The position numbers and the translations under genes are program-made. DNA of 64,000 bases from Batkoa obscura. Lineage: Eukaryota > Entomophthoromycota > Entomophthoromycetes > Entomophthorales > Batkoaceae. The notes beneath the pieces were generated by a model that was not told the DNA's origin, searched no databases, and was given only the letters and a program-made list of their open reading frames with translations. The stretch is from positions 558,001-622,000 of the forward strand of contig JASVEC010000019.1 in assembly GCA_030770535.1 (NCBI GenBank), written 5' to 3'. This document shows, piece after piece, positions 10,961-21,410 of this stretch; within the stretch, counting starts at the first letter, position 1, and every line of letters begins with the position of its first letter.

Positions 10961-12055
10961 CTAACAAAAATGAATATGCTTAAAGAAAATAAAGTTTAAC
11001 TTGGGTTCTATTATTGTTATAGTAGCTTTAAATTAAAGTTTTGATATACGAGGTTATTTATTTTATCATTGTTTTGAATTCAAAATTATATTAGTTTAAT
11101 TTAAGTCTTGAGGTACTATCAATAGAATATAGAATTGGTATAGTTCTCATTATTTTTGATTATGCTAGCTATTTAAAATAGTATAGAGTATCATTAAAAA
11201 TTACCAAACTTCAACATGATAGCAGTTATAGTATAAAATTAAAATATCATTTTAATATAATAATACTTAATACGTAAGAAATATTTTGTAAATCCTTTTT
11301 AGCTAATTCTAATGTAAAATGGCCTAATAAATTACCACTGAATCAGTAATAATATAAATTTATGTTATCATTCTATGAGGTCTATTAGAACCTTAAAAAT
11401 GTATCAGCAATTGTAGTATTATCATTAAAGTTTTAATTATAGGATTTGATAGTCTAAAAAATAAGTGGCTAATTTAATGAATAATGCTCTATATGTTATA
11501 TTTTACATAAACTATTCATTTATTAGCGGTGGTACACTATTGAACTGAAAGATTTTATACCAATCTTATAAAATAATAGTGGTTTGGTCAAAATAAAACC
11601 GAATCAAAATAAATGTCAGTTGAATTAAAAAAGTAGCTACAATTAGCTTTTGAAGAGCTAATAATTTTACACCATTTTTAAGTAAAAATTTATATGAAAG
11701 TGGAAGTTCATATTAATTTAATGTAGGTACTGTGATTGACCAAAGCTGGAATATCTTTAGTGTTAATGTCAAGGCTTTGTCAAGGTTTTTATATTTTTAG
11801 CTTATTATCTACCTTTTGTGCTATAAAATTAATTCATCGAAATTTTAATCGAAGTTACCCAGTTCAATATCACACTCCTGTCCATTTATAGCAAATAATA
11901 ATTTTTTTTAAAAATCTATAAAAATTGGGCTGTAACTTAATCTAGAATAAAAACATTTGTACCTTATTCTTATGAGATAATGAGCTTATTGGCTAACTTC
12001 TATAAGTGTACAAAACTTGATAATATACAATAATTGGTTCATGCATATCGAAGTT
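10961..12055. other. Intergenic, nothing recognised
   Basis: AT-rich with stops in all frames. It carries the upstream region of the gene at 12104. Confidence 0.6.
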
Positions 12056-12062
12056 TATAAAT
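12056..12062 (+). promoter_or_regulatory. TATA box of kelch-like gene 3
   Basis: TATAAAT 42 bases before the ATG at 12104; position agrees with copy 1. Confidence 0.5.
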
Positions 12063-12103
12063 AATGCAGATAAAGATAAAATTACTTAATTTTCTATTTT
12101 TTG

Positions 12104-13480
12104 ATGTTCAACTTTTTGTTATTTATTTTTTTGTTTTGTAAAGTCAATGCTTATTTACCAAGAGTACAAGGTGGAGGCTGTATTGTGATCGAAGATAAGG
12201 TATATTATTTAGGTGGAAATATATTTATACCAAATTTAAAAGAAGAGGAATCAAACCATAATGTATTTACATTGGATTTAAGAAACGGACTTAAAGTAAT
12301 AGACAATTCAGCAGAATGGGAAAAGAATGAAACAAGTAATTATCCAAGAATGAGCTGGGGTCCATATGTTTATTCTACCACTAAAAATGGAACTAGAGTT
12401 ATTGTGAGCTTTTATCAACATATGGAAAGTAAACTATTATCAATCAAATATTTCGATATTGAGAAAAATGAATGGTACAATGAATATAGTATTAGAGACC
12501 TATATGAGGATTCCATCACAAATGATAGTCAAAATGAAACATCCTTTCAAAATTATTTTATTTTACAAGATGAAAAAAATGAAAATTTGTTTTACATCTC
12601 TGGTTATTCTTACAATAAAAATTCCAAAATAACAACACCTTTCCGATTGAAATCATTCAATATTGAAACTAAGGAGCTAAAATTAATACTTGAATTGTCT
12701 TATAATATGATAATTCATCAATTATTTACTTCAAATAACAAATTTTATTATTTTTTAGATCTAAGGCTAGAAGATCGCAGAAAAAGTGGTCAGCATAAGC
12801 TATATGAGTTAGATTTAATAACAAAGAGTATAAAAGAGTATAGTATTAAAATCAAACATAATGATTATTTCGAAATGATAAAATATAGGCAATCCGTTTA
12901 TTTTATCGGATATGAAAAAGGTGAAGATGCTAACTTTTTGGGTGATGTTTATGAGTTGACATTAGCTCCACTCTCATTCAAAAAAATTAAGCAAATTAGA
13001 ATAAATAATAATGGCTGTTTTGCTGTTTACAATGATTATTTAATAAATTTATTTGGATTATACTATATTAATTATGGAAACGAAAGGTCTGCGGAAAGCT
13101 CCAATAAAATCTTACTAATAAGTATAACTAATTGGGAACAAATGGATCGTTTACCTTCATCAATGAATGATATTAATTATGGTGAAAAAATAACTTATAC
13201 CAATTGCGAGAATATAATAATTGGATGTATTACAATAGGGTTAGGAGGGATCATATTAATATCAGCAATCATAGTATTGTTACTTTATAAATATAAGATA
13301 AAAAAGAGCAGGCCTCCTAATATCATAACGGACCCTATAGTTATTGGACCAATTTATTCATTAGACGATAAATACAATTGTTACGATACAGATTTTTTTA
13401 GGTATTTTCATGAAATCGATAATCATAGTACTACATTGCCTATCAAAACAGAACTTATAGCAAATAAAGTTGTCTATTAA
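12104..13480 (+). CDS. Kelch-like beta-propeller membrane protein, copy 3
   Basis: 458 residues from the ATG at 12104. The frame is open from a TTG at 12101, but ATG is the real start. Signal peptide MFNFLLFIFLFCKVNA, then a GGGCIVIEDKVYYLGGNIF propeller strand at the same place as in copy 1. The strand pairs and spacing match copy 1 throughout, including GCFAVYNDYLINLFGL near residue 305, a glycine-rich transmembrane helix at about 370-396 followed by KYKIKKSR, and the tail motif HEIDNHSTTLPIKTE. Identity with copy 1 is moderate, so this is an older duplicate that escaped the recent conversion. Type I membrane protein of unknown role; the conserved juxtamembrane and tail segments argue that both intact copies work. 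Confidence 0.75.
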   Translation: MFNFLLFIFLFCKVNAYLPRVQGGGCIVIEDKVYYLGGNIFIPNLKEEESNHNVFTLDLRNGLKVIDNSAEWEKNETSNYPRMSWGPYVYSTTKNGTRVIVSFYQHMESKLLSIKYFDIEKNEWYNEYSIRDLYEDSITNDSQNETSFQNYFILQDEKNENLFYISGYSYNKNSKITTPFRLKSFNIETKELKLILELSYNMIIHQLFTSNNKFYYFLDLRLEDRRKSGQHKLYELDLITKSIKEYSIKIKHNDYFEMIKYRQSVYFIGYEKGEDANFLGDVYELTLAPLSFKKIKQIRINNNGCFAVYNDYLINLFGLYYINYGNERSAESSNKILLISITNWEQMDRLPSSMNDINYGEKITYTNCENIIIGCITIGLGGIILISAIIVLLLYKYKIKKSRPPNIITDPIVIGPIYSLDDKYNCYDTDFFRYFHEIDNHSTTLPIKTELIANKVVY

Positions 13481-14344
13481 TAAAAACAGAAAGCTACCTT
13501 ATTAATATTTAAGGATTATAATGAACTTAAGTGGAGCGCAAGTAAGGATAGTTATCTCCACTAAAATCAAAAAAGCAGAGCATTGCCTTATGCCTTAGCT
13601 AATATGAGAGCTATTCTTTGAGCGGAAAATCTTATTGAAGAACACACTAGCACTTTTACTCTCTAATGCATTTATCATATTTCCTTTCCACCAAAGACGA
13701 ATTTATATTACATCAAATTGGATCCAAATTAAGAACTCACTCTAGAGGAGTAGCTAAAATGCTCAGGGCTAAACTCTAGATAAATAGCAAAAATTCCACA
13801 TTCTATTTATATTATGTTTATGAAATGATCATATTTTTAACACTTTAAATTACAATCTAATATCTACTTAATATACAAGAAGTCTTTCCTAAAACCATTA
13901 TCTATTATTTCTTTGGGGACAATAATACTAGTATAATAGATGTATTAGTTACTGGGTGTGGTGATAAATCATTATTTGATCTTCTTCTTTCTAATTATAT
14001 GAATTCATCTCATCTCCTTTAGCTAAAGCATACAGATCAAAGTCTTTGCGCTATAATGAAGGAATAAAGCTTTGTTTTTATGTTTTTAATTATTCTGTCG
14101 CCTATTTCCAATCTTTACAAATATTAATTTTAAAGTAGTGCTTTAACACACTGGTATATTTTTAAACTATTAATAGTTTGATAATTTAAAAGTCTAAAAA
14201 TAATTAGAAACTGGTACATTTATTATGAAATTTTAAATAGCAACAAAAGTTATTTTGAATATACTAAAAAAAGTAAAATAAACTCAAATAATAAACTCAA
14301 ATACAGAAAGTTGGAATGATCTATTTGTATTTAGTTTATTTATT
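13481..14344. other. Intergenic, nothing recognised
   Basis: No long frame. Bases 13500-13760 have slightly more C and G but remain closed in all frames. Confidence 0.55.
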
Positions 14345-14450
14345 ATATGAGGATGTTTTTTTTGGTTTCATTACTTTTCCATTTTTTAAGCTCTATTTGA
14401 GTAGAAAGATTGTTAGCAAAATCCTTAGACAAAAAAATACATCCCCATAT
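14345..14450 (+). mobile_element. MITE copy 5
   Basis: ATATGAGGATGTTTTTTTTGG start and AAATACATCCCCATAT end, TA on both sides. The 60-residue frame at 14316-14498 is produced by this element. Confidence 0.9.
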
Positions 14451-14670
14451 GTAAGGCCATTTTCTAATATTACTATAAAATATATTTATGCAATTTAACC
14501 GATTAACTATTACCAATTCAATTTAAACATAAATTGAGCTCTTTAATTTGCATCTAAACTCAATCATGTCAATTTTATCTAAATTTGTCTAATATTATAA
14601 ATTTAAATGCTTGATTCACTTTTATACTGATCAACATTGAGTAGTAGACGACTACACAAAAATTGATAGT

Positions 14671-14825
14671 TTATATACTAATTGCTACATAAAAATTCAA
14701 GCAATTAACTTCATTCGAGAGTTTGTAAGCATTGCCTAAAAATGGTCCCGTGGCCCAATGGATAAGGCGTCTGTCTACGGAACAGAAGATTCCAGGTTCG
14801 ATCCCTGGCGGGATCATTCAAAATT
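14671..14825 (+). repeat. Left arm of the tRNA-Arg inverted repeat
   Basis: About 73 bases of upstream flank, the tRNA and a few downstream bases match the reverse complement of 21411-21565 with few mismatches (for example AATTAACTT against AATTGACTT). The shared 5' flank shows a segment was duplicated, not just the tRNA. Confidence 0.8.
14744..14816 (+). tRNA. tRNA-Arg(ACG)
   Basis: Cloverleaf folds over 73 bases. The acceptor stem GGTCCCG pairs with CGGGATC (one G-T) and the discriminator is A. The D arm carries GGATAAGG. Anticodon stem TCTGT/ACAGA encloses loop CTACGGA with anticodon ACG (reads CGT as inosine). The T arm has GGTTCGATCC. No intron. A and B box promoter elements are intact. 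A T-run just downstream (near 14825-14830) can serve as the polymerase III terminator. Nearly identical to the copy at 21420-21492. Confidence 0.95.
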
Positions 14826-15063
14826 TTTTGCATCTTAACATTTTTTAGGCTGTAAATATTAAAGTTTTCAGTTACAGTGGTAATTTTTCTCATTAGTAGT
14901 TTTTTTTCGGCAAAAAATACTGTATAAATACGTTAATTAGTTATGAGGAATATTAATTACTTTAACCACATATTTAAAGCTATAATTGATATCTATAAAT
15001 TAAAATAAATACGAGCTTGGTTTTGAAGTCACTTCGATTATAAATTTTAGTTCGCTAAATTAA

Positions 15064-15166
15064 ATATGAGGATGTATCTTTTTGTTTAAGGATTTTATTA
15101 ACATTCTTTCTGTTCAGATAGTGGTTAAAAATGGAAAGTGATGAAGCCAAAAAAATCCTCCCTATA
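15064..15166 (-). mobile_element. MITE copy 6
   Basis: TATGAGGATGTATCTTTTTG start, AAAAATCCTCCCTATA end. The left half is more diverged than usual. Confidence 0.8.
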
Positions 15167-15248
15167 TACTTTCTAAAGATAAGCTATAGTTCAGAAGATT
15201 TCAATATATTAGAATGAACGCAAATAGCTTAAAGCGTCATTTTATGAT

Positions 15249-15324
15249 AAATGGAAACAAAATTTCCACTCAAATAGCGCTTAAAAAATCGAAAAAGTAA
15301 TGAAGCCAAAAAAACATCTCATCT
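15249..15324 (-). mobile_element. MITE copy 7, partial
   Basis: Only the inner and right part remains (AATTTCCACTCAAATAGCGC onward, then GTAATGAAGCC and AAAAAACATCTCAT). The left about 30 bases are missing. Confidence 0.75.
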
Positions 15325-15706
15325 TTTAATTCCATTTCATATGAACTTTACTCCAGTTTAAAGCTAGCATTTATCCATCATAAACATCTCTAAATTTTAG
15401 TTACTAACTAAGGGAAAAAGATAAATAAATAAATCAAATCCAAAATGTTAAATCTTTTTAAAAAACTAGGTTATATCATTTATCATTGCTACTGTTTTAA
15501 AATTTTACTTTATATGCCCTCGGTAACAAAAATTTTAAATAATCTAGTTTATTCGCCCGAAACAAGTTAAATTTTGGTGTGAATTTGAATAATAAAGAAC
15601 ACCTGATAAACAATCGGTTAAATTTGATTAACCCGAAAGGATATATAAAAAATCATCAAAATCAGCTTTTTATTTTATACTTTTTACAATTTAATAAAAC
15701 CAAAAA

Positions 15707-17329
15707 ATGATTCTTTCATTAATAAAATGTATACTCTTTTATTTCTATATCAACTTAAGTTTATGTGATAAAATCGTATTACATAGTGGTGCTGGTGGCA
15801 AAAGTCATATTAAAGCTGTGTTAGAAATCGGAAAAGAATTAAATTTACGAGGTCATGAAATATATTATGTAGCACCAAAGGAAAATGCTAACTTTGTAAT
15901 TGGATATAATTTTACTTATTTAGCAAGTGGAAGCATCGATAATGAAAAATGGAGTTTAGATGCTGTAACAAAAAGAATCAATGGGTTTAATGAACCAATC
16001 GATAGATTTGGAGTTGCAAGTTCAATTATTGGTACCTTGATGCCAGCCCTTTATGAAGATTCATTTGTTTCTTTTAAAGAAATATTAGAAGAGTTAAATC
16101 CAGATTTATTGTTTTGTGATTTCTTTTCGCCTGTTTGTAGAGATATAGGTAAATTATTGAATATACCAATAATCAATACTTTCCAACATGCAGATATGTA
16201 TGGATTACAGAGCAATGGAGTAATAAGTAATTCATTTGGTTTGAACGATATGTATTTAAATCAATGTAGTTTCATTGTAAGATTATATGAAATGATTTAT
16301 TTAAAACTAAAAGAAATATATTACTTTTTACCGTTTATTAATAAAATGCAACAATTAAGAGCTAAATTTAATATTCCACAAAGCATCAACCCATTAGGAG
16401 ACTGGGATAAAGATTTAGCTTTAGCTAACACTTTCTTTCCCTACGAACCAATTTTACCTATTCAACCTAATTTTCATATGATTGGTCCTATTTTTAATAA
16501 TAATTATATTCAATTATCAAATGAATTAGATATATTTCTAAATCAACATAATAATATAGTTTATGTTGCTTTTGGCTCTAATGTCTTATTAGGTAATAAG
16601 ATAATGACTAAATTTATGACAGTATTAATAGAAGGACTAAACAAAGGACTATACAATGGTATTATATTTGGATTAGGATTAAGTAAATTAAATTTTGAAT
16701 TAAATGTTAACAATTTTAATTATACAACACAACAATTAATTGAAAATCAACATCCAAATATAAGATTATTAAATTGGGCACCACAACAAGCTATATTAAA
16801 CCATAAACATACAAAATTATTCTTATCTCATTGTGGACTAGAATCTACATTTGAATCTATAAGTGCAAAGAAACCATTGTTATGTCATCCCTTTTTAGCA
16901 GATCAACCACGTAGTTCTCAAAAAGTTATTCAAATGAATGTAGGATTAAGTATTGATATTCATCAAAACACCATAAAACAAATTCATTATAAAATAAATC
17001 AATTATTAAATAACAATAAATTTGAAATGAATTTAAATCGAGTAAACAATATTATTAAGAATAGAAGAAATATGAAAAGTCAAACAGCAGATTTGGTAGA
17101 AGCTCATTTAGAGCTAACCAAATTATGTAGTAAAGATTCTACTTGTTATAATGCACATTTGTCTAAATCAGAAAGTAATTTCTGGAAAGATTATTATTTA
17201 GATATTATTGGGTTTTTATTGACTTCAATTATTATTATTTCTATTTTTTTCATTTATACATTTTATAAATTATTTTTAAGATTTCAATCTAAAAAGTTAG
17301 TTTATACTGTTAAAAAGAAGAAAGAATAA
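15707..17329 (+). CDS. UDP-glycosyltransferase (GT1, UGT type), copy 1
   Basis: 540 residues, the usual length of animal-type UGTs. Signal peptide 1-20, then DKIVLHSGAGGKSHIKAV with the presumed catalytic His at 34. The GT1 signature runs from WAPQQ (357) through LFLSHCGLESTFES (371-384) to PLLCHPFLADQ (390-400), binding the UDP-sugar donor. A transmembrane helix near 500-525 is followed by a basic tail ending KKKE, which fits the KKxx rule for ER retrieval. The predicted enzyme is therefore ER-membrane anchored with a lumenal catalytic domain, transferring a sugar from a UDP-sugar to a small acceptor; sugar and acceptor cannot be told. It faces a second copy at 18512-20134. Residues 116-540 are identical in both while residues 1-115, in the acceptor-binding N-terminal domain, differ. 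Single exon. Confidence 0.9.
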   Translation: MILSLIKCILFYFYINLSLCDKIVLHSGAGGKSHIKAVLEIGKELNLRGHEIYYVAPKENANFVIGYNFTYLASGSIDNEKWSLDAVTKRINGFNEPIDRFGVASSIIGTLMPALYEDSFVSFKEILEELNPDLLFCDFFSPVCRDIGKLLNIPIINTFQHADMYGLQSNGVISNSFGLNDMYLNQCSFIVRLYEMIYLKLKEIYYFLPFINKMQQLRAKFNIPQSINPLGDWDKDLALANTFFPYEPILPIQPNFHMIGPIFNNNYIQLSNELDIFLNQHNNIVYVAFGSNVLLGNKIMTKFMTVLIEGLNKGLYNGIIFGLGLSKLNFELNVNNFNYTTQQLIENQHPNIRLLNWAPQQAILNHKHTKLFLSHCGLESTFESISAKKPLLCHPFLADQPRSSQKVIQMNVGLSIDIHQNTIKQIHYKINQLLNNNKFEMNLNRVNNIIKNRRNMKSQTADLVEAHLELTKLCSKDSTCYNAHLSKSESNFWKDYYLDIIGFLLTSIIIISIFFIYTFYKLFLRFQSKKLVYTVKKKKE

Positions 17330-17480
17330 AGCTGTACTTCATTCAACAATATATTAGTAAAATTTATATGAATTTATTACTTTTTTTTTATTTTTTTATT
17401 TTTTCAAGTTAAACTTTATTCGAGTTATTGTTTTTATCTTCCTTATTCTAATAAGTGGTATAGATAAAATTATGGCTTCT
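16050..17480 (+). repeat. Left arm of the UGT inverted repeat (1431 bp)
   Basis: Mirrors 18361-19791 with no length difference. Both gene starts (15707 and 20134) also fall on the same mirror axis. Identity begins abruptly inside codon 115 and ends about 150 bases past the stop; even the A/T homopolymer lengths in the 3' flank agree. Confidence 0.9.
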
Positions 17481-18360
17481 TATCGAATAAAATTCTCAAT
17501 TCTTTTAAATTGACTTATTCAAATAGCACTCCTATTAAAATTGTAAACTTTAAGCGATTTTATTGTAGTGTTTATAGGTATATAAACATCCTTCGAACTT
17601 TTATTTAAATGACTTTAACAGTTTCCTCCAACACCCAATTTTCAAACCCTCTTACGCTCTCCAAGTACTACTTTTGCTCAAACATTAAATGAACATCAAA
17701 AATTAGTTTATCTACTATCCTATTATTCAAGATTTTTGATACTCTTATATCTTTGTATTGAACATTAGGCTTCACCCATTTAAATTTCAAACGTGTTTTA
17801 ACATCATTTTAGATATTTATTGAAATTAAACCTTTTATAAGTACTTTGCTACATCGAGTAGTCTAGTTCATCTACGCAGCTTTTAAATAAATGGGGATGT
17901 TTTTGTATTTAAGAATTTTACTAGCAATTTTTCCACCCAAATAGCGCTTAAAAGGCGAAAAAAGTAATGAAGCCAAAAAAACATCCCCAAATTTAATATA
18001 AATCTATCACAGTTTCTCACCTTGTATCAATAGTATTTCTAGAATAGAAAAATCTTTTTGCAATGGAGCTACAATAATTATATAAAACAAGCCTCATGTG
18101 TAAATAAATAATCTGAAAAAGTATTTTCAATATTATTTAAAATCTTTTAATAGTCTATCATTTAGAGTTGAATAATATATAATATAACTATCAGTATATT
18201 TTGATTAGAAGTTAGTTTATGCTTTGGTACACTTCGTTTAAATTAAAACATCAAGCCATTTCAAAGGGGTCGTTCTTAAAAAACCATTATTTGACTATAT
18301 CAGAGGAATTGATATTTAAAAAACTACTTGAAGTAGTTTGAATGTTTTATTCGATTGACA
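17481..18360. other. Spacer between the convergent UGT genes
   Basis: Unique AT-rich sequence with one MITE (17890-17991). No gene. Read-through from either side would produce RNA complementary to the other copy. Confidence 0.7.
17890..17991 (-). mobile_element. MITE copy 8
   Basis: AATGGGGATGTTTTTGTATTTAAG start, AAAAAAACATCCCCAA end. The bases next to the TGGGG/CCCCA ends are AA and AA, not TA. Confidence 0.9.
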
Positions 18361-19791
18361 AGAAGCCATAATTTTATCTATACCACTTATTAGAATAAGG
18401 AAGATAAAAACAATAACTCGAATAAAGTTTAACTTGAAAAAATAAAAAAATAAAAAAAAAGTAATAAATTCATATAAATTTTACTAATATATTGTTGAAT
18501 GAAGTACAGCTTTATTCTTTCTTCTTTTTAACAGTATAAACTAACTTTTTAGATTGAAATCTTAAAAATAATTTATAAAATGTATAAATGAAAAAAATAG
18601 AAATAATAATAATTGAAGTCAATAAAAACCCAATAATATCTAAATAATAATCTTTCCAGAAATTACTTTCTGATTTAGACAAATGTGCATTATAACAAGT
18701 AGAATCTTTACTACATAATTTGGTTAGCTCTAAATGAGCTTCTACCAAATCTGCTGTTTGACTTTTCATATTTCTTCTATTCTTAATAATATTGTTTACT
18801 CGATTTAAATTCATTTCAAATTTATTGTTATTTAATAATTGATTTATTTTATAATGAATTTGTTTTATGGTGTTTTGATGAATATCAATACTTAATCCTA
18901 CATTCATTTGAATAACTTTTTGAGAACTACGTGGTTGATCTGCTAAAAAGGGATGACATAACAATGGTTTCTTTGCACTTATAGATTCAAATGTAGATTC
19001 TAGTCCACAATGAGATAAGAATAATTTTGTATGTTTATGGTTTAATATAGCTTGTTGTGGTGCCCAATTTAATAATCTTATATTTGGATGTTGATTTTCA
19101 ATTAATTGTTGTGTTGTATAATTAAAATTGTTAACATTTAATTCAAAATTTAATTTACTTAATCCTAATCCAAATATAATACCATTGTATAGTCCTTTGT
19201 TTAGTCCTTCTATTAATACTGTCATAAATTTAGTCATTATCTTATTACCTAATAAGACATTAGAGCCAAAAGCAACATAAACTATATTATTATGTTGATT
19301 TAGAAATATATCTAATTCATTTGATAATTGAATATAATTATTATTAAAAATAGGACCAATCATATGAAAATTAGGTTGAATAGGTAAAATTGGTTCGTAG
19401 GGAAAGAAAGTGTTAGCTAAAGCTAAATCTTTATCCCAGTCTCCTAATGGGTTGATGCTTTGTGGAATATTAAATTTAGCTCTTAATTGTTGCATTTTAT
19501 TAATAAACGGTAAAAAGTAATATATTTCTTTTAGTTTTAAATAAATCATTTCATATAATCTTACAATGAAACTACATTGATTTAAATACATATCGTTCAA
19601 ACCAAATGAATTACTTATTACTCCATTGCTCTGTAATCCATACATATCTGCATGTTGGAAAGTATTGATTATTGGTATATTCAATAATTTACCTATATCT
19701 CTACAAACAGGCGAAAAGAAATCACAAAACAATAAATCTGGATTTAACTCTTCTAATATTTCTTTAAAAGAAACAAATGAATCTTCATAAA
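18361..19791 (-). repeat. Right arm of the UGT inverted repeat (1431 bp)
   Basis: Partner of 16050-17480. The stretches compared by eye are identical, and the encoded 425 residues are identical. Confidence 0.9.
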
Positions 19792-20134
19792 CTCCTGCTA
19801 TCATGTTACTAATGATATAAGTTACCAGTTTAAATCTGTCAATTGGTTGATCAAATCCATTCAATTGATCTAAAATAGTATCCACATTCCATTTATCATT
19901 GACAATGCTTCCACTTGCTAAAAAGGTAAAGTTATACCCCGCTATATATTCAACATTTTCCTTTGGTGCTACATAATATATTTCATGACCACGCAACTTT
20001 AATTCTTTTCCGATTTCTAACACAGCTTTAATATGACTTTTGCCACCAGCACCACTATGTAATACGATTTTATCACCGAAGCTAAGATTGATACACAAGT
20101 AAAATGTTAACAATTTGATCAACAAAAATACCAT
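18512..20134 (-). CDS. UDP-glycosyltransferase (GT1, UGT type), copy 2
   Basis: 540 residues from the ATG at 20134, exactly the length of copy 1. The frame is open upstream to a TTG at 20170, but the mirror position of copy 1's ATG is 20134, which decides the start. Signal peptide MVFLLIKLLTFYLCINLSFG, catalytic-His segment GGKSHIKAV and the whole GT1 donor signature, transmembrane helix and KKKE ending are as in copy 1. Residues 21-59 are also nearly unchanged, but about 60-115 differ strongly (for example KWNVDTILDQLNGFDQ against KWSLDAVTKRINGFNE). The two enzymes would share sugar donor and membrane placement but may prefer different acceptors. Convergent with copy 1, 1182 bases between stops. 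Confidence 0.9.
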   Translation of the reverse strand: MVFLLIKLLTFYLCINLSFGDKIVLHSGAGGKSHIKAVLEIGKELKLRGHEIYYVAPKENVEYIAGYNFTFLASGSIVNDKWNVDTILDQLNGFDQPIDRFKLVTYIISNMIAGVYEDSFVSFKEILEELNPDLLFCDFFSPVCRDIGKLLNIPIINTFQHADMYGLQSNGVISNSFGLNDMYLNQCSFIVRLYEMIYLKLKEIYYFLPFINKMQQLRAKFNIPQSINPLGDWDKDLALANTFFPYEPILPIQPNFHMIGPIFNNNYIQLSNELDIFLNQHNNIVYVAFGSNVLLGNKIMTKFMTVLIEGLNKGLYNGIIFGLGLSKLNFELNVNNFNYTTQQLIENQHPNIRLLNWAPQQAILNHKHTKLFLSHCGLESTFESISAKKPLLCHPFLADQPRSSQKVIQMNVGLSIDIHQNTIKQIHYKINQLLNNNKFEMNLNRVNNIIKNRRNMKSQTADLVEAHLELTKLCSKDSTCYNAHLSKSESNFWKDYYLDIIGFLLTSIIIISIFFIYTFYKLFLRFQSKKLVYTVKKKKE

Positions 20135-21410
20135 TATTATGTTTAATAAAAAACAAAAAATAAAAGACAAAAAATAAAATCTTTTGTTATTACTTTATAT
20201 ATTACTTTGGACTAATTTATAAATTTAAACCAGTTTTAAACATATTATTTTTTTATTAAATTCTTGACAGTATTTATTCTTAATTAGGTAATCAAAGCTA
20301 ATTATTGAGATCTAATTACTATGATAAGATAGAAAAGGTAAACTTTATCAGAATAGTAATACTATATGATATAATACTACTTAAACATCTAAAGCCTTAG
20401 ATTCAATTAATATAATTGTTTCTTTAATACAGTTTATAATACTTAATAAAAATTCGAACATTTATTTTTTCTAATATTAATGTAAAGGCCTTATAGAGTG
20501 AATCAGAAACTGTATTAATCTTTTATATTTTTTAATCTTTTTTAAAACACTACTGTAATCTGTTTATATGACTTTTAAATATTCAGTTAAAAAACAAATA
20601 ATTCAAAATATCTTTCATTTAATATTTTTTATTATTACTCCAATTTTTATAAAAGATGTTTTATCCTTCATAATCAATTTTAACTCCAGCTTTTCTGTGA
20701 TAAAAAACCCAATATTGAAAAATCTTTCTTTTATTACATAGCTTAAATTCTTTAAATTAAAGCACATTTGTTCTGATTTACTTAAATATCTTTTGATTTT
20801 TTTTAATATTAAATCATATGGGAATGTATTTTTTTAAAGATTCTACTACCAAGTTTTTCCGCCTAAATAGCGCTTAAGAAATGGAAAAAGTAATGAAACC
20901 AAAAAAACATCCTCATATATTTTCTTTCTCAAAGGACCTTTTTCATCCCCGTTTATACAGCCTTAGTTATAAGCATACTTTTATCGCTATATCACTGTCA
21001 ATAAAATTATAAAACTTGAAATTTAAAATTTAATACAATAGGTGATTTTTTTAAAGTTCAATTGTAACAACTTTGATCCATAAATATACCATTGATACGT
21101 TTATTCAAGTGCTTAAAATTTAACTGAAATAGTATAATAGAAGTTAAGTTAAACTCTATATAATCACGAAAATAGAAAACAAACAAACAATTATACAAGC
21201 TAAACATTAGTGATTTAGATTTAAGCTTGGCTTAAGATGTTCGGTACTCAAAGGGGTAACTTTAAAAAAAAATTCCATTTGATTGGATCGCAATTTTTGA
21301 TTCATTTTTTAATTATTGAAGAGCGATTTTTGTCTAGTAATGTTTGTCATAATTTTGCTCTCCAAAAATTTGATGAACATAGCCCTGCATATGATACTCA
21401 AATGGTTAAA
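20135..21410. other. Upstream region of UGT copy 2
   Basis: AT-rich, with one MITE (20817-20917) and no gene. A TTTATATATTAC stretch near 20195 is a possible TATA region for the minus-strand gene. The arm counterpart 14826-15706 is no longer clearly alignable, so this part of the duplication is old. Confidence 0.55.
20817..20917 (-). mobile_element. MITE copy 9
   Basis: TATGGGAATGTATTTTTTTA start, AAAAAACATCCTCATA end, TA both sides; central TAGCGCTTAAG kept. Confidence 0.88.

Larger units (their letters stand above)
14826..15706. other. Upstream region of UGT copy 1, with two MITEs
   Basis: Holds MITE copies 6 and 7. GATATATAAAAAATC near 15639 is a likely TATA region about 65 bases before the ATG at 15707. 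No other gene seen. Confidence 0.55.

Noticed and set aside
14711-14893. Frames crossing the tRNA genes (also 21316-21525)
   Set aside because: They translate the tRNA itself; the cloverleaf and flanking T-runs explain the sequence.
20135-20170. Longer start for UGT copy 2 (552 residues)
   Set aside because: The upstream start is a TTG. The ATG at 20134 gives the same length as copy 1 and lies at its exact mirror position.
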